A stretch of 32,304 nt of DNA from SFWF01 sp045539925 (GTDB taxonomy: Bacteria; Bacillota; Clostridia; Oscillospirales; Acutalibacteraceae), in the NCBI GenBank assembly GCA_045539925.1, contig JAZQGH010000113.1:1-32304 (forward strand), given 5' to 3'. Both the position numbers and the translations under genes were made by a program. The notes beneath the pieces were generated by a model. That model was not told the DNA's origin and did no database searches. It saw only the letters and a list, made by a program, of their open reading frames with translations. Positions 21,987-30,229 of this stretch are shown one piece after another (within the stretch, counting starts at the first letter, position 1; every line of letters starts with the position of its first letter).

Positions 21987-24011
21987 ATGGCGACCGAACT
22001 GGATAACATCAGATATTTAAAGGGAGTGGGCGAAAAACGCGCACTTCTGTTTGGCAAACTGGGCATCGACACGGTCGGCGCCCTTTTGCGTTTTTATCCT
22101 CGTTCATATGAAGATTGGAGCATTATCACCCCCATTGCCAAAGCCCGCGGTGAGGGTAATGTTTGTATAAAGGCTACCGTTATCTCAGCGGTAAAAGAAA
22201 ACTATATCCGAAAGAATATGGTTTTATATAAGTTTACCGTAAAGGACCAAAGCGGTATAATGACGGTAACCATATTCAATAACAAATATGATGCCGAAAA
22301 GATACACCTTGGCGAAGAAATCCTTTTGTACGGAAAGCTCAGCACCGACTCCTTTTATTTTGAAATGTCCTCGCCCCAGATACGCCCCGTAGGTTTTGAG
22401 CGTATCCGTCCTATATACTCCGCCACATACGGACTGACAAGCTACGCTGTGGAAAAGACGGTGCAGACAGCACTTACAGCACTGAGGATAGACGAGTTTT
22501 TGCCCGAGGATATAATCAGAGAAAACAATCTGTGTTCGAGAGAATTTGCAATAAAAAATATACATTTCCCCGAAAATGATAATGCACTCAAAATCGCCCG
22601 ACGACGCCTTATCTTTGAAGAGCTTTTTATGCTTCAGTCGGGATTGCTGCTTCTTAAAAATGTTAACAGGGGCAAGACCCCCTGCGTTATGAAAAGAGAC
22701 TGCTCTGAGGAGTTTTATCCCCTGCTACCTTTTGAGATGACCGCTGCACAGAAACGGTGTATTAAAGAAGCAGTTTTAGATATGGCGGCAGACCGTCCGA
22801 TGAGCAGACTTATTCAGGGTGATGTGGGCAGCGGAAAAACAGCTGTTGCCGCCGCCTGTTGCTTTAATGCGGTTAAAAACGGCTATCAGGCGGCAATGAT
22901 GGCGCCTACCGAAATTCTTGCAGAGCAACATTTTAAGACCTTTGCAAAGATTTTTGACTCTGCAGGTATAAACGTTGCACTGCTTACGGGAAGTCTTACA
23001 AAAAAGAAAAAGGACACCCTGAAAGGCGCCCTTGAGCGTGGAGAAATTGATATAATAGTAGGCACACACGCTCTGCTTTCGGACAACGTGTATTTTAAAA
23101 GGCTGGGTCTCGTTATAACCGACGAACAGCACCGTTTCGGCGTCCAGCAGCGCACTACCCTGTCCGACAAGGGTGATTCTCCCCATGTTCTCGTTATGTC
23201 GGCTACCCCGATACCCAGAACTCTTGCACTAATAATCCACGGAGACCTCGATATATCAATTATTGACGAATATCCTAAGGGCAGACAGCCTATAGAGACC
23301 TACTGTGTAGGTGCCGACCTTCACGAAAGGGTATATAACTATATAAAAAAGCATACTCAAGAGGGCCGACAGGGCTATATCGTCTGTCCTCTTGTTGAAG
23401 AGGGTGAAGAGGACAACGGACTTATCCCTGCCGAGCAGTATTATGACCTGCTTAAGGAGGGTGCCTTTAAAGGTTACCGCTTAGGTCTTCTTCACGGAAA
23501 AATGAAGCCTAAGGATAAGGATGCGGTGATGCGCGAATTTGCCGCTGGTGATATTGACCTTCTTATTGCTACCACAGTAATAGAGGTGGGTATCGATGTT
23601 CCTAATTCTGCTATTATGGTTATTGAAAACGCAGAGCGTTTCGGACTTTCTCAGCTTCATCAGCTGCGTGGAAGAATAGGCAGAGGCGGATACAGGTCTA
23701 CCTGCATACTTGTTTCGGACAACAAAACAGCTAAAGAAACACGTCTTAAAATTATGTGCGACACTATGAACGGTTTTGAGATTGCCGACAAGGATCTTGC
23801 TCTGAGAGGACCCGGTGATTTTATCGGTAACCGTCAACACGGTCTTCCTGAGCTGCATATTGCCGACCTTGAGACCGACCTCTCGGTGCTTCGCAGTGCA
23901 GGTGCTCAGGCAAAGGCTCTGATAGAAAACGACCCTCTGTTAAAACAGGAGGAGCACTCTGCCTTTAAGTCACATCTTGACCGTATGCTTGCAAAAATGA
24001 AGTCGAACTAA
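21987..24011 (+). CDS. recG: ATP-dependent DNA helicase RecG
   Basis: The 674-residue superfamily 2 helicase reverses stalled replication forks and processes branched DNA. Order: N-terminal helix-hairpin-helix-like LKGVGEKRALLFGKLGI, wedge/OB domain (about 55-150), Q-motif region MTAAQKRCI, Walker A GDVGSGKT (278-285), MMAPTEILAEQHF, DEQHRFGVQQR, SATPIPRTL, GRQPIETY, the helicase C domain with TTVIEVGIDVPN and QLRGRIGRG, then the C-terminal TRG-type region LRGPGDFIGNRQHGLPE. Length is normal. GGAGGTG precedes the ATG, and it ends the ymdB-recG run. Confidence 0.95.
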   Translation: MATELDNIRYLKGVGEKRALLFGKLGIDTVGALLRFYPRSYEDWSIITPIAKARGEGNVCIKATVISAVKENYIRKNMVLYKFTVKDQSGIMTVTIFNNKYDAEKIHLGEEILLYGKLSTDSFYFEMSSPQIRPVGFERIRPIYSATYGLTSYAVEKTVQTALTALRIDEFLPEDIIRENNLCSREFAIKNIHFPENDNALKIARRRLIFEELFMLQSGLLLLKNVNRGKTPCVMKRDCSEEFYPLLPFEMTAAQKRCIKEAVLDMAADRPMSRLIQGDVGSGKTAVAAACCFNAVKNGYQAAMMAPTEILAEQHFKTFAKIFDSAGINVALLTGSLTKKKKDTLKGALERGEIDIIVGTHALLSDNVYFKRLGLVITDEQHRFGVQQRTTLSDKGDSPHVLVMSATPIPRTLALIIHGDLDISIIDEYPKGRQPIETYCVGADLHERVYNYIKKHTQEGRQGYIVCPLVEEGEEDNGLIPAEQYYDLLKEGAFKGYRLGLLHGKMKPKDKDAVMREFAAGDIDLLIATTVIEVGIDVPNSAIMVIENAERFGLSQLHQLRGRIGRGGYRSTCILVSDNKTAKETRLKIMCDTMNGFEIADKDLALRGPGDFIGNRQHGLPELHIADLETDLSVLRSAGAQAKALIENDPLLKQEEHSAFKSHLDRMLAKMKSN

Positions 24012-24018
24012 AAAAATA

Positions 24019-24047
24019 GTGCATTTTAGGATTAAATGTGATACAAT
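24019..24047 (+). promoter_or_regulatory. Probable promoter for the metal exporter
   Basis: TACAAT (24042-24047) with an extended TG element (TGTGA) and a weak -35 (GTGCAT, 24019-24024) 17 nt upstream. The spacer/-10 stretch shares the pattern GGATTWAATGTGATASAAT with the promoter at 4223-4251. Confidence 0.5.
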
Positions 24048-24082
24048 GATTCAAGTTTAAATTCTTTAACCGGAGACTTTTA

Positions 24083-24940
24083 ATGGAGCTTTTACACAAT
24101 ATTTTACACGCTCTTGAGCACCCTCTTATAGAGACCCTCAAGATGACGCCTATACTTTATCTTGCCTACCTGTTTATGGAGTGGCTTGAGCATACGGGAA
24201 GCGAAAAGCTTACAGGCTTTGTAAAGGGTTCCCGCAGTTTCGGACCGCTGTGGGGCTCACTTTTAGGCCTTATCCCCCAGTGCGGATTTTCGGGAGCCAT
24301 TGCAGGTATGTATGCGACGGGAACCGTCACTTCAGGCACACTTCTTGCTGTTATACTTGCCACAAGTGATGAGATGCTTCCCCTGATGCTGGGAGCAAGG
24401 CTTTCGGTATGGCTTATAGTCTTTATACTCGCAGTTAAATTTATAGTCGGTATAATCACAGGCTTTATATGCGACCTGACTTTACGCAAAAAGCATGTCG
24501 AAAAGGAGGAACATATTCACGAATTCTGCGAACAGGAAAACTGTTCCTGCAAGGACGGAGTATGGCTGTCTGCTCTTAAGCACACCCTTAAAATACTTAT
24601 CATAATATACACCGTTTCGGTAATTCTGCATTTTACTATAGAACTTGTTCCCAGGGACATTTTAAGTGCAGTGCTGAACTTTCCTGTTATAAGCCAGCTT
24701 GCGGCTTCGCTGATAGGACTTGTTCCAAGTTGTGCGGTATCTGTTACCCTTACTCAGCTTTATATTGACGGTGCCTTAGGACTATCTCCCATGCTGTGCG
24801 GACTGCTGACTAACGGCGGAGTGGGACTGCTTGTCCTTTACCGTGTTAACCGAAACAGAAAGAACAATCTCTTCATAACCCTTACGGTTTTTCTGTCGGG
24901 ACTTATATTTGGTTCGCTTATCGGATTGTTTGTAAATTAA
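24083..24940 (+). CDS. ArsP_2-type (DUF2899) putative heavy-metal exporter
   Basis: The 285-residue polytopic protein has two similar halves. The first carries LLGLIPQCGFSGAIAGMYAT and a SDEMLPLML motif; the second carries LIGLVPSCAVSVTLTQLY and GLLTNGGVGLLVLYRVNR. This internal repeat, each half with a P-x-C motif in a helix, is the hallmark of the 'putative 10TM heavy-metal exporter' family; related proteins are annotated as manganese or arsenical transporters. The hydrophilic linker between the halves (about residues 135-155) is rich in His, Glu and Cys (KKHVEKEEHIHEFCEQENC), a likely metal-binding or sensing loop. The transported ion is not known from sequence. It has its own promoter; CCGGAG precedes the ATG. 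Confidence 0.82.
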   Translation: MELLHNILHALEHPLIETLKMTPILYLAYLFMEWLEHTGSEKLTGFVKGSRSFGPLWGSLLGLIPQCGFSGAIAGMYATGTVTSGTLLAVILATSDEMLPLMLGARLSVWLIVFILAVKFIVGIITGFICDLTLRKKHVEKEEHIHEFCEQENCSCKDGVWLSALKHTLKILIIIYTVSVILHFTIELVPRDILSAVLNFPVISQLAASLIGLVPSCAVSVTLTQLYIDGALGLSPMLCGLLTNGGVGLLVLYRVNRNRKNNLFITLTVFLSGLIFGSLIGLFVN

Positions 24941-24944
24941 AAAA

Positions 24945-25164
24945 GGGCTGTCTCATTAAGATGTAGAAAGGCTTTTCTCCGACACGATAGGCGTACAAAG
25001 GTACTCCGAGTGCCGCAAAAAGCCTTAAAAAGAAAAAATATTTTGAAATTCGAAGAATTTCTCCTATTAAAAAGTCTTGCAAAAGAATTTATCTTCTGCA
25101 AGACTTAAAATTTTTGTTCTCTAATTACATTTTTCTTTTGATCTGCGCTTTATGAGACTGCCCC
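24945..25164. mobile_element. MITE-like element with imperfect terminal inverted repeats
   Basis: GGGCTGTCTCATTAAG at 24945-24960 is repeated in inverted form at 25148-25164 (CTTTATGAGACTGCCCC) with about three differences, bounding a 220-bp non-coding block. Inside are three hairpins: AAGGCTTTT / AAAAGCCTT (24968-24976 with 25018-25026), GAAATTC / GAATTTC near 25045-25061, and AAGTCTTGCA / TGCAAGACTT (25072-25081 with 25097-25106). It starts 4 nt after the metal-exporter stop codon and its right end lies within the 3' end of the EamA gene. No clear target-site duplication is visible and no transposase is encoded. Confidence 0.55.
25072..25106. terminator. Hairpin terminator inside the MITE-like block
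   Basis: A 10-bp perfect stem plus an inner AAGA/TCTT pairing, flanked by A- and T-rich tracts, lies between the convergent metal-exporter and EamA genes and could stop both. Confidence 0.65.
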
Positions 25165-26041
25165 TTTTATTTTTTTGCGGTAATTCACTTATTAGTGCTG
25201 CGGCAAGTATAAGCACCGCGCCGATAACAGAATAAATATTCATAGGTTGTTTTAGCACTATTGCAGACAGAATAATTGCTACAACAGGATCTATATAGCT
25301 GAAAATGGCAACCGTTTGCGCTGACAGACCTTTCATTGAGCCAAAATACAGCAAATAAGCAATTCCCGTATGTACTATTCCTACGACGATAAGCAGTATT
25401 ATTCCAATATTTGTTACCGACTCTGCCGAAATATTTTCGGCAAACAATGTGTAGGGTAAAACCACCAGTGCCGCAGAGGCAAGTTGGACTACCGTTTTGT
25501 TGTGGGCAGATACCTCGCCGAGTTTTTTATTCAGCAGTATCACTGTAGCATAAAGCATTGCCGCACAAAGGCCGAACACAATGCCGAAAAAATGAGATTC
25601 GGACAACCCCCCCTCACCTATTACTCCCGACACAAAAAACATTCCCGTAATTGCCGTAAGCACACAAAAAATCTTCTTTGCGGTAAGACTTTCCTTTAAA
25701 ACCAAGGGAGAAAGCAGCATTACAAAAACGGGTGCCATATAGTAGCACAGGGTAGCGGTTGCTACGGTGGTATGGCGGTATGCCTCGAAAAGGAATATCC
25801 AGTTAAAGCCTATTGCTCCCCCCGAAAGCAGGAGCAATAGCAGATTATCCTTAATATTTTTACACGAAATGGGTGTTTTGGAAAACAGGGCAAAAACGAG
25901 AAGACAAAGCGTTCCTATAGCACCTCTGACAAAGGCTATTGCCCCCGAAGGCAGTGGGATATATTCTACAAAAATACCAATAGTGCCAAAGGTCACCATT
26001 GAGGATATGAGTTTAAGTTTAGAAGCTGAAAGACTATTCAT
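25121..26041 (-). CDS. EamA/DMT-family permease
   Basis: The 306-residue protein has ten hydrophobic helices in two EamA repeats: N-terminal TFGTIGIFVEYIPLPSGAIAFVRGAIG and, after the midpoint, SIGA-type segments such as AQTVAIFSYIDPVVAIILSAIVLKQ. This is the drug/metabolite exporter layout; the substrate is unknown. The ATG at 26041 overlaps the end of the YfhO-like gene by 8 nt, which suggests translational coupling. The last residues after QKNKR (GSLIKRRSKEKCN) are encoded by the right terminal repeat and interior of the MITE-like element, so the native C-terminus was probably replaced by insertion; the membrane part is untouched. Confidence 0.88.
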   Translation of the reverse strand: MNSLSASKLKLISSMVTFGTIGIFVEYIPLPSGAIAFVRGAIGTLCLLVFALFSKTPISCKNIKDNLLLLLLSGGAIGFNWIFLFEAYRHTTVATATLCYYMAPVFVMLLSPLVLKESLTAKKIFCVLTAITGMFFVSGVIGEGGLSESHFFGIVFGLCAAMLYATVILLNKKLGEVSAHNKTVVQLASAALVVLPYTLFAENISAESVTNIGIILLIVVGIVHTGIAYLLYFGSMKGLSAQTVAIFSYIDPVVAIILSAIVLKQPMNIYSVIGAVLILAAALISELPQKNKRGSLIKRRSKEKCN

Positions 26042-28550
26042 TCTCTGCCTCCTGTGTGACCTCTATCTCCTCGGGAAGGTCTTCCTTTAAAAGCTCAGAT
26101 GCCAGTTCCTCTGCTTCCTGTGTTTCCCAAAGTGAAATAAACTCATCTCCCTCGGGATAAGAAAGCTCACCCTGTTTCTTTTTGCCGTACATATAAAAGA
26201 CAATAACATAGGTTGTAAGAACAATTACGGCACCTGCCGAGACGGCTATTCCTACGCCGAGACCGGGTGTTTTATAGGTAAATACTATTTCGCTGTGTCC
26301 CTTACCCACAGGTACCGCCATAAAGCCCACATTCACCTTTTCTACGGGCACAGCCTCCCCGTTAACGGTTGCCGACCAGCCCTCGTCATAGGGAATAGAA
26401 AAGAAAACCAAGGTTTCTTTATCACGCTCTACCGTTGCGGTGAAAGAATTTTTGTCTGTTTTAAAGGAGGTTGCGGCAGTTTCGTTCCTGCGGGCAGCTT
26501 CCTTTTTAAGCTCTGAATATGAGGTGGACGAGCTGTTGCCCACCTTTGAATAATAGGAACTAAGGTCGTCGAACATATATCCGTATTTTTGAATCTGAGC
26601 CTCATCGAGGAGTATGGCACGGAGCATCATATCTGCCCTTTCGCGGTCCGACATACTCTCGCACTGACCAAAACTCATATAAGCGTCATAAGAAAAACCG
26701 TAGCCTATATAGTTTTTATTTTCGTAAACATCAAATCCGTCTTTATTATAGAGAAATTCAAATCCCGGCATCTCGGTTTGTCCGTCATCGTCTGTAAAGC
26801 TCTCCTCATCCTCAAGATTGAGAAGATATTTTACCGAAAGCAGAGAACGTATAGAATAAACATTTGTGCTTGGTCGACTTGCAACATCACGCTTTTCGCC
26901 TATAAACTTATAAAACTCCATAATAGACGAGGGAACAATGGAATGAAAGGCATTGATGCTTGAATAACCTAAAAACATTGGCGAATTGTCCATACATTCA
27001 TAGGTATCTACACGGAAGGTGTCAGGATCACCCTCAAGCTGAAGCTGTCCTTCGATAAGGGTATCCACCACAACCTCGTGGGTGTAGGAGTGGGATTTAC
27101 CGCTGGCAATATAGAAGTTTGCAAATCCGACAGTAAGAACAGTCACGCAAATGATAGAATTCTGTAAAAACTTAGTAAGCTGTTCTTTTCTGAGTTTAAG
27201 CAGAAATGCAAGAACTGTAAGGCCACCTATGGCTATGGCGCAGGTCACCCAGAAACGGGCTGTATACATTATGTTGTCGGGCTCGGTATAAAGTCCGAAG
27301 ATAATGCCGTCCTCGGTGGTCTGCGGGAAAAAGCCTACAACAAGGGTTATAATGATTGTTATAAGTCCTACCTGCTTAAAGCCCTTTTCGAAGGAGATGC
27401 TTCTGTCCTCAATTGCTATAGCGGTAGCCAAAGACATCATCAGAATGGGCATAAAGAACCAACGGACATAGTAGGCATCGTTAAAGAGATAAAAGGTTGA
27501 ATTAAGCACAGGTACAAAAGCCATTACGGCGCAGGTAATGATTATCCGCTTAAGCCAGTTGCCTTTTTTATTATGGCAATATGCAAAGACTCCCACCATA
27601 CTGAAGACAGGCATCCAAGCCCCTAAAGAAGACCATTTTACATCTGCCTCAGGGAAAAATACAGGTCGCGCAGGAAGATCGGGCGGGAAAAAGAAGACCT
27701 GAAATACATTGGCATAGATGCTTTCTTTACCGAAGAGAATGGAGTTCCAGCCAAGGTCGACTTCGCTTACACGGGAGTTTCCTGCTATGGCAAGATATGA
27801 GGGCCACAGCACTGCAAAAGCGAGAAAAATACCGATTATAGCCTCCAAAAACAAGGCAACTATCTGCTCTCTGCTTGGTTTTATCGCCTTGCTTATAAGG
27901 CGGATTACAAAATAGATAATACCGAAAACCAACATTCCCACAAAGAAGAAATAGTTAACTACTGCGCAAACCGCAACCATAACCGCGAATATGCCCCGTC
28001 TGTTTTCGGTCATTAAAAGTTCAAAGGCAAGAAGCAAGAGCGGAAAAAATACTATTGCTTCGTGAAAATGATTGAAAAAAACGTTGTAGAGGGAAAAGCC
28101 CGAAAAGGCATAGAGCAAAGAGCACAGTTGAGCAGTTTCTTTTTTTCGGGTAAATCTGCGGATGTAGAGAAATGAGGTCAGTGCAGCACAACCGAATTTT
28201 AAAATTAAAAGCGGTCCCATAAAATATGGCACCCAGGAGTTTGGGAAAGGAAGGGTGAGCCAGAAAAAGGGGCTTGTTATAGTATAAAAGGTGTAGGAAC
28301 CAATGAAGTTCGCGCCTAAATCGGTAGTGAAGCTCCAACCCCATTCGCCGTTTCTGATAGCGTTATGGCAAAGCTTATAAAACGGTATCTGCTGCACATT
28401 GAAATCGCCGAAAAAGGTGAAATATCCGCCGTCAAATATTATGTAAGGCACAAAAAAACAGGCGGCACAAAGACAGGCAATCAAAAAAATTGCCCATGCC
28501 CCTCCCCTATTTTCCTTAAGTAACTGTTTTTTAGCCTGAGTAAAAGACAA
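26034..28550 (-). CDS. YfhO-family large membrane protein (GT-C-like)
   Basis: The 838-residue protein begins with a cytoplasmic basic stretch, then about twelve membrane helices to roughly residue 480. Family signatures are FFGDFNVQQIPFYK and WGWSFTTDLGANFIGSYTFYTITSPF in the first loop and SLLYAFSGFSLYNVFFNHFHEA. A large extracytoplasmic domain (about 485-780) follows, then a final helix and an acidic tail. YfhO proteins are predicted GT-C-fold lipid-linked glycosyltransferases; Bacillus YfhO takes part in decorating lipoteichoic acid. The start is TTG at 28550 with GGAGGG about 8 nt upstream. It shares a divergent, overlapping promoter region with yfbR and is coupled to the EamA gene. Confidence 0.88.
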   Translation of the reverse strand: MSFTQAKKQLLKENRGGAWAIFLIACLCAACFFVPYIIFDGGYFTFFGDFNVQQIPFYKLCHNAIRNGEWGWSFTTDLGANFIGSYTFYTITSPFFWLTLPFPNSWVPYFMGPLLILKFGCAALTSFLYIRRFTRKKETAQLCSLLYAFSGFSLYNVFFNHFHEAIVFFPLLLLAFELLMTENRRGIFAVMVAVCAVVNYFFFVGMLVFGIIYFVIRLISKAIKPSREQIVALFLEAIIGIFLAFAVLWPSYLAIAGNSRVSEVDLGWNSILFGKESIYANVFQVFFFPPDLPARPVFFPEADVKWSSLGAWMPVFSMVGVFAYCHNKKGNWLKRIIITCAVMAFVPVLNSTFYLFNDAYYVRWFFMPILMMSLATAIAIEDRSISFEKGFKQVGLITIIITLVVGFFPQTTEDGIIFGLYTEPDNIMYTARFWVTCAIAIGGLTVLAFLLKLRKEQLTKFLQNSIICVTVLTVGFANFYIASGKSHSYTHEVVVDTLIEGQLQLEGDPDTFRVDTYECMDNSPMFLGYSSINAFHSIVPSSIMEFYKFIGEKRDVASRPSTNVYSIRSLLSVKYLLNLEDEESFTDDDGQTEMPGFEFLYNKDGFDVYENKNYIGYGFSYDAYMSFGQCESMSDRERADMMLRAILLDEAQIQKYGYMFDDLSSYYSKVGNSSSTSYSELKKEAARRNETAATSFKTDKNSFTATVERDKETLVFFSIPYDEGWSATVNGEAVPVEKVNVGFMAVPVGKGHSEIVFTYKTPGLGVGIAVSAGAVIVLTTYVIVFYMYGKKKQGELSYPEGDEFISLWETQEAEELASELLKEDLPEEIEVTQEAENE

Positions 28551-28578
28551 CGGTTTTACCCTCCCCCGAAAAAATATA

Positions 28579-28606
28579 TTGATATTATAACACTTCGTGG
28601 TATAAT
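28579..28606 (+). promoter_or_regulatory. Promoter for yfbR, overlapping the yfhO promoter
   Basis: TTGATA (28579-28584), 16 nt, TATAAT (28601-28606). It lies inside a near-perfect palindrome that forms the opposite promoter from the same bases. Confidence 0.72.
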
Positions 28607-28612
28607 TATCAA
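28584..28612 (-). promoter_or_regulatory. Promoter for the YfhO-like gene, overlapping the yfbR promoter
   Basis: On the minus strand TTGATA (28607-28612), 17 nt, TATAAT (28584-28589). The two polymerases would occupy the same 30 bp, so initiation must be mutually exclusive. Confidence 0.7.
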
Positions 28613-28635
28613 TATAAAACAGTTGGAGATTTACT

Positions 28636-29208
28636 ATGAGTCATTTTTATGCAATTCTTTCGCGAATGAAGAATATTAACCGCTGGGGGCTTATGCGCAA
28701 TACCCGCAGTGAGAATTTAAGCGAACACTCCTTAGAGGTGGCTTTTATTGCCCACTGCCTTGCGGTTATCGGCAACAAGAGGCTTGGCAAAAGCCTTGAC
28801 CCCAACAAGGCTGCGGTTGCGGCAATGTTCCACGACACCTCAGAGATAATAACGGGAGATATGCCCACCCCCATAAAGTACTATAACCCCGAAATCAAAG
28901 ACGCCTATAAGAAAATAGAGGCGGTTGCCGAAAAGCAGCTAATTTCTATGTTGCCAAGCGACCTCGCAGACGATTTTGCCGAAATATATCAGCCCGACCC
29001 CGAAATTACCGCCCTTGTTAAGGCTGCAGACAAAATATCCGCTCTTATCAAGTGCATTGAAGAAATCAAAATGGGTAATATGGAGTTTAAAGACGCGGAA
29101 TGCTCTACAAGACAGATTATTGACCGACTCGATTTACCCGAGGTCAAAATTTTTATGGACGAATTTATCGACAGTTTTTATCTTACCTTAGATAAGCAAA
29201 GAGATTAA
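28636..29208 (+). CDS. yfbR: YfbR-like 5'-deoxynucleotidase (HD domain)
   Basis: The 190-residue HD-domain phosphohydrolase closely follows E. coli YfbR, which dephosphorylates deoxynucleoside 5'-monophosphates. Visible are the start SHFYAILSRMKNINRWGLMRN with Arg16/Trp17 that read the deoxyribose, SEHSLEVAFIAH (H31), MFHDTSEIITGDMPTPIKYY (H66, D67) and KAADKISALIKCIEE (D132), giving the complete H...HD...D metal site. GGAG precedes the ATG and the gene stands alone with its own terminator. Confidence 0.93.
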   Translation: MSHFYAILSRMKNINRWGLMRNTRSENLSEHSLEVAFIAHCLAVIGNKRLGKSLDPNKAAVAAMFHDTSEIITGDMPTPIKYYNPEIKDAYKKIEAVAEKQLISMLPSDLADDFAEIYQPDPEITALVKAADKISALIKCIEEIKMGNMEFKDAECSTRQIIDRLDLPEVKIFMDEFIDSFYLTLDKQRD

Positions 29209-29211
29209 CAT

Positions 29212-29241
29212 AAAACCGAGATGTATGCACATCTCGGTTTT
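29212..29241. terminator. Terminator between yfbR and the DUF2752 gene
   Basis: AAAACCGAGATGT / ACATCTCGGTTTT (29212-29224 with 29229-29241), a 13-bp perfect stem with a 4-nt loop. It serves the convergent yfbR and rnf-like transcripts. Confidence 0.88.
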
Positions 29242-29244
29242 AGT

Positions 29245-29652
29245 TTATATTGGATATAAAAAGCTGAACTGCGGAAGATTTCTAAGAATGGCAAAAACAA
29301 TTCCTGCAATAACTATAAATGCTATAAAAAGTTTTTCGGGAAGGAGGTATTTTGCCTTTCCGTCTTTTACATAGAGTATAGCGCGTCTGGTAATAAAAAT
29401 CATTGTAGGAATAAGCATTATAAGCAAAAACAAATTGCTTTTTGCTGCTTTTAGGAAATCGAGCCTTGCGAGGGCTAAAAACATTCTGGTTGTTCCACAA
29501 CCAGGACAAGCCTTGCCTGTTATCTCATAAATAACACAGGGCAAAGCCCAACCTGTTACCCTTATAAAAATGTAATAGGAAAAACCTGCTATAAGTATCA
29601 CTGCAAGGGTGAATATAAGCTTTTTAAGCCTGTTTTTTTGCTCGGTCTGCAT
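29245..29652 (-). CDS. DUF2752 membrane protein
   Basis: The 135-residue protein has about three membrane helices and the DUF2752 signature KACPGCGTTRMFLALARLDF (a C-P-x-C-G-x-T-R motif just before a helix), so one end may bind a metal or form a disulfide. Function of the family is unknown. The ATG at 29652 is 1 nt from the rnfA-like stop codon; an upstream TTG would overlap rnfA and lacks a better ribosome site. It is the last gene of the rnfD-rnfE-rnfA operon, followed at once by the terminator. Confidence 0.82.
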   Translation of the reverse strand: MQTEQKNRLKKLIFTLAVILIAGFSYYIFIRVTGWALPCVIYEITGKACPGCGTTRMFLALARLDFLKAAKSNLFLLIMLIPTMIFITRRAILYVKDGKAKYLLPEKLFIAFIVIAGIVFAILRNLPQFSFLYPI

Positions 29653-29653
29653 A

Positions 29654-30229
29654 TTAAATACCTGCAAAACCGCTGAATGCGAGAGATATAAAGGAGGCTA
29701 CTATAAGGGTTACGGGCAGACCTTTAACACATTCGGGCAAACTGCTGTCACTAAGACGGTTATTTATGGCATAAAAGATAAAGGATACTGCGGCAAAGCC
29801 TACCGATGAAGCGAGTGAGTAAATAAGTGCGGCAAGATAGCCTGTAACGAGGTCACTTTGAGCAGCATTAAGGCAAAGACCCAGAACGACTGCAGAACAG
29901 GTTAGCACCTGTCTGTTCTTATTTAAAAAGCTATAAACCACAGGCAGGTATCTTTTCGAAAGGAAAAACGCCGCCGCAAGTAGGCTGCAGACGATAATCA
30001 CCGCACAGAAGGGATAAAGATATTCTGCGCCCAAGGGGGTAAGCACCCATCGAAAGACGGGATATGTAACCGCAGAAGATACAAAAAGCAGTACCGTTAA
30101 AGCTCCGCATTTCTTTAAAAGCTCTGTCGGGGTGGTCTTTTCGCCGACGTTTTCCAGTCCTAAAAGTTTAGAGGTCAGCAGATTATCGGTGAAAATTCCC
30201 GCAATAAGCAGGGTTATAAGATTACTCAT
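29654..30229 (-). CDS. RnfA/NqrE-like membrane subunit, divergent
   Basis: The 191-residue, six-helix protein aligns along its length with RnfA: an opening like LLIAGIFTDNLLTSKLLGL, VLTPLGAEYLYPF in the middle, and VTLIVASFISLAFSGFAG at the end. RnfA and RnfE normally form the membrane core that carries a [2Fe-2S] cluster across the bilayer, each giving two cysteines. Here the first site, LGLCP in typical RnfA, reads LGLEN (Glu26), and only the second (LTCSAVVLG, Cys111) remains, with its spacing shifted. The start codon overlaps the rnfE stop by 4 nt. It is an Rnf-derived subunit whose electron-carrying role is doubtful. Confidence 0.82.
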   Translation of the reverse strand: MSNLITLLIAGIFTDNLLTSKLLGLENVGEKTTPTELLKKCGALTVLLFVSSAVTYPVFRWVLTPLGAEYLYPFCAVIIVCSLLAAAFFLSKRYLPVVYSFLNKNRQVLTCSAVVLGLCLNAAQSDLVTGYLAALIYSLASSVGFAAVSFIFYAINNRLSDSSLPECVKGLPVTLIVASFISLAFSGFAGI

